Assembly: GCA_025358455.1 (NCBI GenBank)
Contig: JANYJP010000001.1
Span: 1 to 42,377, forward strand
Reading direction: 5' to 3'
DNA from: Bacteroidales bacterium
Lineage (GTDB): Bacteria > Bacteroidota > Bacteroidia > Bacteroidales > VadinHA17
Length of the DNA stretch: 42,377 nucleotides
Position numbers and translations under genes: made by a program. The notes beneath the pieces were generated by a model. It saw only the letters and a list, made by a program, of their open reading frames with translations, was not told where the DNA came from and did no database searches. This document shows, piece by piece, positions 23,936 through 32,074 of this stretch; the first letter of the stretch is position 1; every line of letters starts with the position of its first letter.

Positions 23936-24901
23936 ATGATAAGCAGAAGATTATTACGTATAAAAGCCCTGATGGCTCTTTATGCTTTTAACCGCAGGGA
24001 AGATGAAAATCTTGTCCAGGCCGAGACAGAACTTATGTTCAGCATTGGTAAGACTTATGATCTTTATCATTATCTTTTGCTGCTTGTTCTTGAATTGGCT
24101 GATATTGCCGGGGAGAAGATCGATCAGGCTCTACTGAAGAGGATGCCGACATATGAGGATCTAAATCCCAAAAGGCGTTTTATTGATAACCAGCTAATTG
24201 CACAGCTCAGAATAAATCTGGCATTTAAGAATTATGTATCTTCAAAAAAATTGTCCTGGGTAAACAATGCAGATATTCCCCGCCTTTTGTACAATAAAAT
24301 GATTGTATGGGAACCCTATGAGGAGTATATATTAGCGGAAACTAATAATTATCAATCTGATAAAAAGTTTATTATAAAGCTGATAACAGTTTTATTTTCA
24401 GAATCGGAGGATCTTCAGTCAAATCTTGAAGAGCAAAGTATTTATTGGAACGATGATATGGAGTACATATCAGCGATGGTTGAAAAAACTCTTAAAAAAT
24501 TTAAAGCTGAGTCGGACGAAAATATGCAGTTGATGGCATTGTTTAAAAATGAAGAGGACGAAGAGTTTGTAAAAATCCTTTTCAGAAAAGCCATTCTGCA
24601 TCAGAAAAAATGTTCTGAACTTATTGAAAAAAATACTACTAACTGGGAAGTTGAACGAATTGCCCTGATGGACATTCTTGTTATGCAGCTTGCAATTACT
24701 GAAATTCTTGAGTTTTCTGAAATACCCATAAAGGTTACTCTTAATGAATACATAGAGATTGCCAAATACTATTGTACTTCAAAAAGCAGTACCTTTGTAA
24801 ACGGAATTCTTGACAACATCGTAAAAGAAATCCGGGAGAAGGGACTTTTTAATAAATTTGGAAGAGGATTAGTCGGAGAAACATTAACCGATGAAGACTG
24901 A
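23936..24901 (+). CDS. nusB: Transcription antitermination factor NusB (long Bacteroidota form)
   Basis: A 321-residue protein; its C-terminal 130 residues carry the NusB fold ('WEVERIALMDILVMQLAITEILEFSEIPIKVTLNEYIEIAKYYCTSKSSTFVNGILDNI'), while the first 190 form a helical extension. The start IS-RRLLRIKALMALYAF also looks like the NusB first helix. NusB with NusE binds boxA RNA in rRNA operons. Twice the length of E. coli NusB, as is usual in the phylum. It heads the operon nusB-DUF1573-yajC-ybbR-coaE-djlA. Confidence 0.92.
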   Translation: MISRRLLRIKALMALYAFNRREDENLVQAETELMFSIGKTYDLYHYLLLLVLELADIAGEKIDQALLKRMPTYEDLNPKRRFIDNQLIAQLRINLAFKNYVSSKKLSWVNNADIPRLLYNKMIVWEPYEEYILAETNNYQSDKKFIIKLITVLFSESEDLQSNLEEQSIYWNDDMEYISAMVEKTLKKFKAESDENMQLMALFKNEEDEEFVKILFRKAILHQKKCSELIEKNTTNWEVERIALMDILVMQLAITEILEFSEIPIKVTLNEYIEIAKYYCTSKSSTFVNGILDNIVKEIREKGLFNKFGRGLVGETLTDED

Positions 24902-24923
24902 TTCGCTGAATAGAATATTTTCT

Positions 24924-25358
24924 ATGAAAAAGATTGTATTTATTTTTTTTGTAATCATAACTTTCATGTTATCCGGTTGCGGCAATAATACAAATATTAA
25001 TGCCCACAATTCCGGACTGAATAATGCACAGAACGGGACAGCTCAGATAGTGTTCAAAGAATATGAACATGATTTTGGCAAAGTGAAAGAAGAAGAAAAG
25101 ATTTCTTATGTTTTTACTTTTAAAAATAAGGGATCATCTGATTTGGTTATAACATCTGCCACAACAAGTTGCGGATGTACAGTTCCCAAATATGACACAA
25201 AACCCATAAAACCGGGGGGTGACGGAAACCTCGAAGTAGTTTTTGATACCTCCGGCAGAAGCGGAATGCAGACTAAAGTAATCACTGTTAAGTCAAATGC
25301 TTCAACCCCTGTGGTTTTATTGAAAATAACTGCAGATGTTGAAACTAATATCAATTAA
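24924..25358 (+). CDS. DUF1573 lipoprotein
   Basis: A 144-residue lipoprotein: MKKIVFIFFVIITFMLSGC is a clean signal with LSGC lipobox, which is why ATG 24924 is preferred to an in-frame ATG at 24891 that overlaps the nusB stop. The mature part holds one DUF1573 domain: 'EHDFGKVKEEEKISYVFTFKNKGSSDLVITSATTSCGCTVPKYDTKPIKPGGDG' (in pieces: FGKV, FKNKG, SCGCT, PIKPG), an immunoglobulin/HYDIN-like sandwich with the typical CGC turn. Its role is unknown; position before yajC is conserved in Bacteroidota. Confidence 0.88.
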   Translation: MKKIVFIFFVIITFMLSGCGNNTNINAHNSGLNNAQNGTAQIVFKEYEHDFGKVKEEEKISYVFTFKNKGSSDLVITSATTSCGCTVPKYDTKPIKPGGDGNLEVVFDTSGRSGMQTKVITVKSNASTPVVLLKITADVETNIN

Positions 25359-25379
25359 TAATAATTAATATTTTAAACG

Positions 25380-25703
25380 ATGACCAATTTTGCTTATTTA
25401 TTTTTAATGGGCCAACCTGCCGGAGCTACCGGACAGAGTAATCCACTTGTTACATTCCTTCCACTAATCCTGGTATTCGTTGTATTTTATTTTTTCATGA
25501 TCAGGCCTCAGATGAAAAAACAGAAAGAGATGACAAACTACAGGAGCTCACTTAAAAGAGGGGATAAGGTTATAACCACCGGAGGAGTTTATGGCAGAGT
25601 GTACGAAGTTAAAGACAACTATGTGACAGTTGATGTTGGTGGCGACATCAAACTTAAAATTGACAAAAGCGCCCTTCTTAAAGATCCTTCAGCTGATGAA
25701 TAG
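25380..25703 (+). CDS. yajC: Preprotein translocase subunit YajC
   Basis: A 107-residue single-span inner-membrane protein of the SecDF-YajC complex. After a Gly/Pro-rich N-terminus, the span 'VTFLPLILVFVVFYFFMIRPQMKKQKEM' ends in the family hallmark FxxIRPQxKKxK, followed by 'LKRGDKVITTGGVYGRVYEVKDNYVTVDVGGDIKLKIDKSAL', the cytoplasmic SH3-like domain. Length matches E. coli YajC (110). It sits between DUF1573 and a YbbR-like gene. Confidence 0.95.
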   Translation: MTNFAYLFLMGQPAGATGQSNPLVTFLPLILVFVVFYFFMIRPQMKKQKEMTNYRSSLKRGDKVITTGGVYGRVYEVKDNYVTVDVGGDIKLKIDKSALLKDPSADE

Positions 25704-25730
25704 GCTATAGAGCTTTTCATTAAACTTTTT

Positions 25731-26246
25731 GTGAACAATAGACATGCGACACGGACAGGGCTTTCGAAAAAGGGGGTAAGTGACATCAACAGAGATGTTG
25801 TAATTTTTACTTTCTTCCTTTTTCTGTCTTTTATATTCTGGTACCTCAATTCTCTGGGCAACGAGGTTGAAGCAGAAGTCTGGTATCCGGTAAAATACAC
25901 TAACCTTCCTCGTGAAAGAGTAATTAACAATGAATCTCAGGTAAAGCTGAACCTCTACATGAAAGGTTCCGGCACTTCGATATTAAAACTTAAACTATCA
26001 GGGAATAAAGCTCGTGTAACAATAGATATGTCAAAGGTCAGTTATAAAAGAGTTTCCGGGAGCAAAAATCTTGATTACTATATAGTTACAGCTGGTTTGA
26101 CAAAAAGCCTCGGTATTCAGATGAGAAATGGATGCGAGATCACATCTATTAAACCTGATACACTCTTTTTTACTCTTGAGAAGACCCCTTTGAGCTCAGG
26201 CTCAGGTTTAACTGAAAAGAATGGTTCCGTTAGCAGAAAGAAGTAA
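25731..26246 (+). CDS. YbbR-like domain membrane-anchored protein
   Basis: A 171-residue protein started by GTG (no in-frame ATG nearby). A basic N-terminus precedes one span 'DVVIFTFFLFLSFIFWYLNSLG', then a beta-rich extracytoplasmic part: 'VWYPVKYTNLPRERVI', 'QVKLNLYMKGSGTSILKLKL', ending 'ITSIKPDTLFFTLEK', the YbbR repeat ending (I.P..V.V). Gene order yajC-ybbR-coaE is conserved in Bacteroidota. YbbR proteins of Firmicutes act with diadenylate cyclase; no cyclase is here, so function is uncertain. Confidence 0.72.
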   Translation: MNNRHATRTGLSKKGVSDINRDVVIFTFFLFLSFIFWYLNSLGNEVEAEVWYPVKYTNLPRERVINNESQVKLNLYMKGSGTSILKLKLSGNKARVTIDMSKVSYKRVSGSKNLDYYIVTAGLTKSLGIQMRNGCEITSIKPDTLFFTLEKTPLSSGSGLTEKNGSVSRKK

Positions 26247-26267
26247 AATTTGATTGGTGGAGAATCA

Positions 26268-26885
26268 ATGGTGAAAGAGTATAAATCAGGAATGAAGCTT
26301 GGCATTACAGGCGGTATCGGAAGTGGTAAAACATCGGTCTGCAGGGTTTTTAATGTACTTGGAATACCTTCTTTTTCAGCTGACCCTGCAGCAAAAGATA
26401 TTATGGATAATGATAAGAGTATAATCCGTCGTATTAACTCTATTGCTGGCAGGGATCTTTACAAAAACGGAAGCCTCAATCGGATGGAGCTGGCTGAGAT
26501 TATTTTTAATGATAATTCCATCCTGGCAAAAGTCAATTCACTTGTTCACCCTGTGGTGCTTGATCAATTCAGAAAATGGGAAATGGAACAGGAGGCTCCA
26601 TATGTTATAATGGAAGCTGCTATTCTGTTTGAAAGCGGAGCTTCAAAACTGGTCGACAGAATTGCCACTGTCATAGCTCCGATTGAGCAGAGGGTAGACA
26701 GGGTTATCCACAGGAATAATCTCACGAGAGAACAGGTTATGGAGAGGATGAGGAATCAAATGGATGATGAAGCAAGAATAAAGCTATCTGACTACATAAT
26801 TCATAATTCTGAAAATGATATGATTATCCCGGCAATTCTGGAAATTCATGAAAACATTTTAGCATATATTAAAACTGTTAATTGA
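26268..26885 (+). CDS. coaE: Dephospho-CoA kinase
   Basis: A 205-residue kinase for the last step of coenzyme A synthesis. Walker A GGIGSGKT lies at residues 15-22, then the substrate motif '[11 protein letters not shown]' (usually xDADxxA; here SADPAA), '[11 protein letters not shown]', '[20 protein letters not shown]', and a LID-type '[21 protein letters not shown]'. The ATG at 26268 has a good ribosome site (GGTGGAG, ending 6 nt upstream); a TTG 18 bases earlier would consume that site. The stop overlaps the region just before the djlA-like start. Together with coaBC it places two CoA-synthesis genes in the window. Confidence 0.94.
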   Translation: MVKEYKSGMKLGITGGIGSGKTSVCRVFNVLGIPSFSADPAAKDIMDNDKSIIRRINSIAGRDLYKNGSLNRMELAEIIFNDNSILAKVNSLVHPVVLDQFRKWEMEQEAPYVIMEAAILFESGASKLVDRIATVIAPIEQRVDRVIHRNNLTREQVMERMRNQMDDEARIKLSDYIIHNSENDMIIPAILEIHENILAYIKTVN

Positions 26886-26887
26886 TT

Positions 26888-27616
26888 ATGGGAATTTTTG
26901 GTAAATGGCTGGGTGGTGGTCTTGGCTTTGTTATGGGGGGTCCGATCGGGGGACTGTTGGGATTCCTTGTTGGTTCCATGATTGATAGCACTACAGTTCA
27001 ATCTTCGACATATTCAACCGGAACCGCCAGAACAACCCAGGGAGATTTCGGGATGAGCCTTCTGGTTCTGGTTGCTGCAGTGATGAAGGCAGACGGGAAG
27101 ATTGTGAAATCAGAGCTCGACTATGTAAAACAGTTTTTTATAAGACAGTTCGGACAGGAATCTGCAAAACAGGCTGTCCTGATGCTTAAAGATATTCTTA
27201 AGCAGGAGATACCGGTAAAAGATGTCTGTATCCAGATCAGAGGTAATATGGATTACTCTTCCCGGCTACAGCTCCTTCATCTGTTATTTAATGTTTCACT
27301 TGCGGATACTTTAATACATACTTCTGAAATTGAGATCATTGAAAAAATTTCATCCTATCTTGGAGTCGCTTCAGGGGACTTCCTCTCTATAAAAAATATG
27401 TTTATACCTGAAACAGATTCTTCTTATAAAATTCTGGAAATAGACAAATCCTCTACAGATGATGACGTTAAAAAAGCTTACAGGAAAATGGCAATGAAAT
27501 ACCACCCTGATAAAGTAAGCCACCTTGGCGATGAGTACAGGAAAACTGCTGAAGAAAAATTCAAGAAGGTAAACGAAGCATATGAAAAGATAAAAAAGGA
27601 AAGAAATTTAATCTGA
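26888..27616 (+). CDS. DjlA-like membrane J-domain protein (TerB + DnaJ)
   Basis: A 242-residue co-chaperone. N-terminal glycine-zipper hairpin ([25 protein letters not shown]) anchors it; a TerB/DjlA central helical domain follows with '[28 protein letters not shown]'; the last 65 residues are a J-domain with '[31 protein letters not shown]' including the HPD triad that stimulates DnaK. Start ATG 26888 comes three bases after the coaE stop. Topology (anchor, TerB, J) is that of E. coli DjlA. Confidence 0.88.
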   Translation: MGIFGKWLGGGLGFVMGGPIGGLLGFLVGSMIDSTTVQSSTYSTGTARTTQGDFGMSLLVLVAAVMKADGKIVKSELDYVKQFFIRQFGQESAKQAVLMLKDILKQEIPVKDVCIQIRGNMDYSSRLQLLHLLFNVSLADTLIHTSEIEIIEKISSYLGVASGDFLSIKNMFIPETDSSYKILEIDKSSTDDDVKKAYRKMAMKYHPDKVSHLGDEYRKTAEEKFKKVNEAYEKIKKERNLI

Positions 27617-27671
27617 CCTGTTAATCTGAAAAAAAAATCCCTAATAAAAACGGACTTTACAATACAAGAAC

Positions 27672-27679
27672 TAAATTTG
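27672..27679 (+). promoter_or_regulatory. -7 element of DUF5606-speB
   Basis: TAAATTTG fits TAnnTTTG and lies 17 nt before ATG 27697. No good -33 box. Confidence 0.4.
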
Positions 27680-27696
27680 TAAACAAAAGCGAAAAA

Positions 27697-28194
27697 ATGA
27701 TTTTAAAAGATATTCTGGCAATTTCAGGTGAACCGGGGCTTTTCAAATTTATAGCCCAGGGGAAAAATGCAATTATTGTCGAACACCTTGAAACAAAGAA
27801 AAGAAGTAGTTCTTACGGTTCAGCTAAAGTAAGTTCGCTCGAAGACATTGCTATATTTACCGAAAAGGAGGATGTTCCTCTCGGTAAAGTATTCGATTTG
27901 ATTCACGATAAGGAAAACGGTGGACCTGCAATTGATTCAAAATCCGACGCAGGTAAACTTAAAACCTGGTTTGAAGTGTTACTCCCTGATTATTCAAAGG
28001 ATAAAGTATATGTCAGCGATATTAAAAAGGTCGCGCAATGGTACAATATTCTTCATAATCTTGGACTTCTCGTAAAGGAAGAGACTGAAGCCATTGCCGG
28101 CAAAGAACCTGAACAAGTGTCAAAAACTGAAAAGGCTTCTGCTGTTACTGAAAAGAAAAAGAAGAAAGCCAGCCCTAAGCCGAAGGCTAAATAA
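27697..28194 (+). CDS. DUF5606 family protein
   Basis: A 165-residue cytosolic protein found in most Bacteroidota. 'MILKDILAISGEPGLFKFIAQGKNAIIVE' is a conserved start; 'RSSSYGSAKVSSLEDIAIFTEKEDVPL' follows, then a DUF6852-like helical part ('LKTWFEVLLPDYSKDKVYVSDIKKVAQWYNILH'). The last 35 residues are low-complexity Lys/Ala/Pro, a flexible basic tail that could bind nucleic acid. Function unknown. It precedes speB by 23 bases. Confidence 0.82.
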   Translation: MILKDILAISGEPGLFKFIAQGKNAIIVEHLETKKRSSSYGSAKVSSLEDIAIFTEKEDVPLGKVFDLIHDKENGGPAIDSKSDAGKLKTWFEVLLPDYSKDKVYVSDIKKVAQWYNILHNLGLLVKEETEAIAGKEPEQVSKTEKASAVTEKKKKKASPKPKAK

Positions 28195-28217
28195 TACAAG
28201 GTTAAAAACCCTTTCAT

Positions 28218-29057
28218 ATGAATTTTGGTGGTAATGAGGTGGTATATGATTATAATGAATCCGCGATAATCATTTTGCCAGTACCATATGATGAAACAAG
28301 CACATGGATGAAAGGGGCGGATAAAGGGCCCGATGCTATCCTCGAAGCTTCGGTTAATCTTGAATGGTATGATGTAGAAACCTCTTCTGAAGCTTATCTT
28401 AAAGGAATTCACACCGTCGATCCTGTTCTCGAAAAAGAAACACCCGAAAGTCTTGTTAATGCTGTATATGACAGAACATTATCACTTATCGCTGATAATA
28501 AGTTCCCTGTAATAATAGGTGGTAATCATACTGTTCCTATTGGTGCAATCAGGGCATTTTCAGAATCATTCAATGATCTTACTGTTCTTCAGCTCGATGC
28601 ACATACTGATCTCAGACCTGAGTATGAAGGATCGGAATTCAATCATGCCTGTGCCATGGCAAGAGCCCGCGAATTTGCTCCGATAGTCCAGGTTGGTATC
28701 CGGAGTATGTCCAGGGATGAAATTCCTTATGTTGAAAAAGACAGAATATTCTATTCACATGAGCTTTATTACCATAAAGCTTTGTATGGGAAAGCAATCG
28801 ATAAACTGACAAAGAATGTTTATATAACAATTGATCTTGATGTCTTTGACCCTTCAATAATGCCATCGACGGGAACTCCGGAGCCCGGAGGACCTGATTA
28901 TTTCGAATTGATGCATTTTCTCAGAGATGTAATAAGGAAGAGGAATGTAGTTGGTTTCGATGTGGTTGAATTGTGTCCTTCCAAAACAAACAAGTCACCG
29001 GATTTCATTGCCGCAAAAATAATTTATCAGCTTTTGAGTTACAGATTTGCCATGTAG
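28218..29057 (+). CDS. speB: Agmatinase / ureohydrolase family protein
   Basis: A 279-residue Mn-dependent ureohydrolase. Metal ligands are visible as His104 in GGNHTVP, the trio in DAHTD (127-131), and the pair in ITIDLDVFDPSIMPSTGTPEPGG. The family converts agmatine to putrescine and urea; the N-terminal 'VPYDETSTWMKGADKGPDAIL' matches SpeB better than arginase. Guanidinobutyrase or another guanidino substrate remains possible. The stop codon TAG lies inside a 44-nt palindrome, so the last residues (FAM) are encoded by repeat DNA. Confidence 0.9.
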   Translation: MNFGGNEVVYDYNESAIIILPVPYDETSTWMKGADKGPDAILEASVNLEWYDVETSSEAYLKGIHTVDPVLEKETPESLVNAVYDRTLSLIADNKFPVIIGGNHTVPIGAIRAFSESFNDLTVLQLDAHTDLRPEYEGSEFNHACAMARAREFAPIVQVGIRSMSRDEIPYVEKDRIFYSHELYYHKALYGKAIDKLTKNVYITIDLDVFDPSIMPSTGTPEPGGPDYFELMHFLRDVIRKRNVVGFDVVELCPSKTNKSPDFIAAKIIYQLLSYRFAM

Positions 29058-29089
29058 GGAACAGTCGCGACGGTTCCCTGCATGGCAAA
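29046..29089. repeat. 44-nt near-perfect palindrome over the speB stop
   Basis: Left arm TTTGCCATGTAGGGAAC, centre AGTCGCGACG, right arm GTTCCCTGCATGGCAAA. Over 22 pairs there is one mismatch (29063/29072) and one G.T wobble (29055/29080). The stop codon TAG of speB is inside the left arm, and the mazG stop is 3 bases beyond the right arm. It can act as a two-way terminator; its GC-rich, self-complementary form in AT-rich surroundings resembles REP-type mobile palindromes. Confidence 0.75.
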
Positions 29090-29091
29090 AA

Positions 29092-29874
29092 TCAATCCTG
29101 CTTCTTAGCCTCTTCCCAGATAACATTCATTTCATCAAGACTCATATCGTGAAGAGAGATGCCTTTTTTAAGTGTCTCATTTTCAAGATAATTAAATCGT
29201 TTGATGAATTTTCTGTTGGTTTTTTCGAGGGCTGCCTCCGGATCAATTCCATATAATCGTGAAGCATTTATTATTGAAAACAATACATCTCCCAACTCTG
29301 ATTCTATTGATTCGGTATCGTGTTTCTGTATTTCTTCCCTGAGTTCGGCAATCTCCTCAGATACCTTATCCCATATCTCTTCACGTTTTTCCCAGTCGAA
29401 TCCTACTCCACGGACCTTTTCCTGAATTCTGTTGGCTTTTATAATAGCAGGCAAAGTGGCAGGTACCCCTGACAGAACAGCTTTATACCCGTTATTCTCT
29501 TTTATTTTAAGTTGTTCCCAGTTTTCTTCTACTTCCGATGCACTCTTAACCTTGACATCGCCAAACACATGAGGATGCCTGTAGATGAGTTTGGTGTTGA
29601 TGCCTTCCAGTACATCTGCCATTGTGAACTGACCATTTTCGGATCCTATTTTTGCATAAAAAACAATATGCAGCATCAGATCACCTAATTCATTACTTAT
29701 CCCTGCATTGCTTCCTGAGAAAATAGCTTCTGATAATTCATATGTCTCCTCAATAGTCAGTTTTCGCAGACTTTCATTCGTCTGTTTCATATCCCATGGA
29801 CATTTTACCCTGAGTTCATCAATTATGCCCAGGAGCCTTTCAAACTCCACGAGACTTTTGGTTTTATCATTCAT
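29092..29874 (-). CDS. mazG: Nucleoside triphosphate pyrophosphohydrolase MazG
   Basis: A 260-residue enzyme that cleaves NTPs to NMP and pyrophosphate and can lower (p)ppGpp. It has two tandem MazG domains. The first: 'CPWDMKQTNESLRKLTIEETYELSEAI' and 'ISNELGDLMLHIVFYAKIG'. The second: 'EKREEIWDKVSEEIAELREEIQ' and 'ESELGDVLFSIINASRL'. Both carry the ExxE...ELGD Mg-binding pattern. Length matches E. coli MazG (263). Convergent with speB; follows the SAM-hydrolase-like gene by 11 bases on the same strand. Confidence 0.94.
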   Translation of the reverse strand: MNDKTKSLVEFERLLGIIDELRVKCPWDMKQTNESLRKLTIEETYELSEAIFSGSNAGISNELGDLMLHIVFYAKIGSENGQFTMADVLEGINTKLIYRHPHVFGDVKVKSASEVEENWEQLKIKENNGYKAVLSGVPATLPAIIKANRIQEKVRGVGFDWEKREEIWDKVSEEIAELREEIQKHDTESIESELGDVLFSIINASRLYGIDPEAALEKTNRKFIKRFNYLENETLKKGISLHDMSLDEMNVIWEEAKKQD

Positions 29875-29885
29875 CAGTAATTATT

Positions 29886-30680
29886 TTAGAACAGACGGTT
29901 TGGAGAAGGAGCTTTGTTTGCGACATCAACACGTACAACAGAACCAACTGTAATACTCAGCAGTTCCGAAACATCAGCTCCGTTTATGGAAATTTCAAGT
30001 AATTCAAACTGGTTAAATCTTGCAAGCAGTTCACCAACAGATACGTCGCTGTATTTTTCTGAGATCTCGTCAGTGTAATTTTTATTGCTTTGAATAAGAA
30101 TCCTGTAAGCTTTATTTTCAAAAACCCGGGAAAAAACTTCTCTTGTAATATTTGATATAGCATTACCGTATGAGTCAATGAAAATAATACTTCCAATGAT
30201 CACATCTTTATCAATGGTTGCTCTGAGCGGAATTTTTTCACTCAGTGTTTTTACGGATATTCCCAGATCAGAAGGCAATTTCCCTGAAAGGAGATCTGCA
30301 GCTGCTTTTGCAAAGATTTCCAGTTCATCAGATATTCCCTTATGGTTAATCCTTACAACCTCGTCAGGCTCAGCATTAAGTATCAGGTTGAAGATTCCGT
30401 TGTCAGTGCCGATAAAAAAATGATCCTTCGCCTTTACTATTAAATGCTCCTGATCCTTATACGCCTCCGAATGGACACATATGATATGAATTGAACCTTT
30501 AGGGTAGTTATTATAAGTATTCCTTATTATAAATGAAGCATGAGAAATATTAAACGGAGGAATACTTCCGGCATTATCTATAATAATTGCTCCGGGACAC
30601 AAAGTGCTGAGCTTTCCTTTAATGATTCCATAATAGACATCATCAGGTTTCCACTCTGTAGTTAAAGTAATTACCGGCAT
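29886..30680 (-). CDS. SAM hydroxide adenosyltransferase (DUF62)-like protein with altered active site
   Basis: A 264-residue member of the chlorinase/fluorinase/SAM-hydrolase fold. N-terminal domain starts ITLTTEWKPDDVYYGIIKG (family: LTTDFG.xDxYVGxxKG), and the C-terminal domain has the adenosine-binding IIFIDSYGNAISNI. 'FFIGTDNGIF' matches the conserved DNG segment. But where the family has VDPGVG and an Arg, this protein reads VHSEAYKDQEHL at about 69-80, so the Asp and Arg of the Asp-Arg-His set are not apparent. Possibly an inactive or altered-substrate version. I recall similar replacements in other Bacteroidota, so this may be a clade trait. Confidence 0.82.
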   Translation of the reverse strand: MPVITLTTEWKPDDVYYGIIKGKLSTLCPGAIIIDNAGSIPPFNISHASFIIRNTYNNYPKGSIHIICVHSEAYKDQEHLIVKAKDHFFIGTDNGIFNLILNAEPDEVVRINHKGISDELEIFAKAAADLLSGKLPSDLGISVKTLSEKIPLRATIDKDVIIGSIIFIDSYGNAISNITREVFSRVFENKAYRILIQSNKNYTDEISEKYSDVSVGELLARFNQFELLEISINGADVSELLSITVGSVVRVDVANKAPSPNRLF

Positions 30681-30696
30681 AATAAAAAACTTATTA

Positions 30697-30704
30697 CAAA
30701 GATA
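30697..30704 (-). promoter_or_regulatory. -7 element of the SAM-hydrolase-like gene and mazG
   Basis: TATCTTTG on the minus strand fits TAnnTTTG, 17 nt before the start codon. Confidence 0.4.
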
Positions 30705-30736
30705 ATCTTCTAAGCAAAAAATATCCTTACTTTGTA

Positions 30737-31015
30737 TTGTTCTATGAATTTATTTATAAACTATTTGCCACGATCATCGGATATTCTGGCAAGCAGAGTG
30801 ACACAACCCAGATTGATCTTCCAGGGAAAACTGATTCCGGACTTTTTATGGCAATGCGCATACTGCAAAATATAGAAGGTATCTCAATCATAAAATTTGA
30901 TGAACGTGATATTGTTCGTCATAAATTGGTGAAGAGTATAGTTCGTGCTTATGAAAAAGAAGAAAAGGAGACCGATAAAACTAAAAAATCAATAAAAGAT
31001 CAGTTAACTAAATAG
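30737..31015 (+). pseudogene. phoH: phoH remnant: C-terminal fragment only
   Basis: An open frame of 92 codons beginning at TTG. From about 30800 it reads DTTQIDLPGK, then 'ILQNIEGISIIKFDERDIVRHKLVKSIVRAYEKEE', the unmistakable C-terminus of the PhoH-family ATPase (TGDxTQIDLP, then F.E.DVVRHxLV..I). The approximately 240 residues before it, including the Walker A and B motifs, are absent, and the 21 residues read upstream of DTTQ do not resemble PhoH. There is no ATG ahead of the homology. Position between the SAM-hydrolase-like gene and purC is where phoH is found in many Bacteroidota, so this is most likely the original copy after an internal deletion. Confidence 0.75.
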
Positions 31016-31017
31016 AA

Positions 31018-31968
31018 ATGGCAAAGACAATTTTTACTTCAAACTACAACTTCCCCGGTCAGAAAGGTATTTATAAGGGGAAAGTCAGAGATGTTTATAA
31101 TATTAACGATAAGTATCTTCTGATGATCGTGTCAGACAGGATCTCTGCATTTGATGTGGTACTTCCCAAAGGCATTCCTTATAAAGGGCAGGTTCTAAAT
31201 CAGATTGCAGCGAAATTTCTTGATGCTACAAATGATATTGTACCGAACTGGAAAATTGCAACACCCGACCCTACAGTTACTATTGGTTATAAATGTGAAC
31301 CATATCCTGTCGAAATGATTGTAAGAGCCTATCTTACAGGAAGTTCGTGGAGAGCATATAAGTCGGGTGCCAGAGAGTTCTGCGGAATTAAACTTCCGGA
31401 TGGGATGAGAGAACATCAGCGGTTTGTAAAACCAATCATAACACCTACAACCAAAGCTGAACAGGGAAAACATGATGAGGATATCTCACGTTCCGAAATA
31501 ATAAACAGTGGCCTGATACCCGAAAACGAGTATAGCTTAATCGAAAAGTATACTATGGAGGTTTTCATAAGAGGTTCAGAAATTGCCGCCAGCCAGGGTC
31601 TTATCCTTGTTGACACCAAGTATGAATTTGGGAATAAAGACGGGCAGATCTACCTGATCGATGAGATCAACACCCCTGATTCCTCGCGCTATTTTTATGC
31701 TGACGGATATCAGGAGAAGTTTGATAAAGGTCTTCCACAAAAGCAGTTATCCAAAGAATTCGTAAGAGAATGGTTGATGGCTAATGGTTTTCAGGGTAAG
31801 GAAGGTCAAATTGTCCCGGAAATGACCGGGAGTTATGTAAACGAGGTTTCTGAGCGCTATATCGAACTTTATGAAAAGATCACAGGAGAAAAGTTTGTTA
31901 AGGCGGACATAACTAATGTTCCTGAAAGGATTGAAAAAAACTGTATGACTTTTCTCAAAACTTTGTAA
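31018..31968 (+). CDS. purC: Phosphoribosylaminoimidazole-succinocarboxamide synthase
   Basis: A 316-residue ATP-dependent ligase of purine synthesis joining CAIR with aspartate. '[44 protein letters not shown]' (in pieces: [15 protein letters not shown]), '[19 protein letters not shown]', '[19 protein letters not shown]', '[11 protein letters not shown]', and '[14 protein letters not shown]' are all standard SAICAR-synthase motifs. It belongs to the longer form of about 300 residues, not the 237-residue E. coli form. It starts two bases after the phoH remnant stop. Confidence 0.96.
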   Translation: MAKTIFTSNYNFPGQKGIYKGKVRDVYNINDKYLLMIVSDRISAFDVVLPKGIPYKGQVLNQIAAKFLDATNDIVPNWKIATPDPTVTIGYKCEPYPVEMIVRAYLTGSSWRAYKSGAREFCGIKLPDGMREHQRFVKPIITPTTKAEQGKHDEDISRSEIINSGLIPENEYSLIEKYTMEVFIRGSEIAASQGLILVDTKYEFGNKDGQIYLIDEINTPDSSRYFYADGYQEKFDKGLPQKQLSKEFVREWLMANGFQGKEGQIVPEMTGSYVNEVSERYIELYEKITGEKFVKADITNVPERIEKNCMTFLKTL

Positions 31969-32074
31969 CGTCGGAACTGACTAACATTTTTGTGATTGTG
32001 ATGATGCAATGAAATTGCAGGAAAACTTAAAATGTTCTTACTTTTGTTGCCGGAATAAAATAGTATTTAAAAGA

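Noticed and set aside
24891-24923. Upstream ATG start for the DUF1573 lipoprotein
   Set aside because: It would place 11 residues before the signal peptide and overlaps the nusB stop; the start at 24924 gives a standard lipoprotein signal.
32009-32074. Upstream ATG start for the LysM protein
   Set aside because: The added 22 residues are Cys- and Lys-rich and precede a complete signal peptide, so translation from 32075 is more likely.
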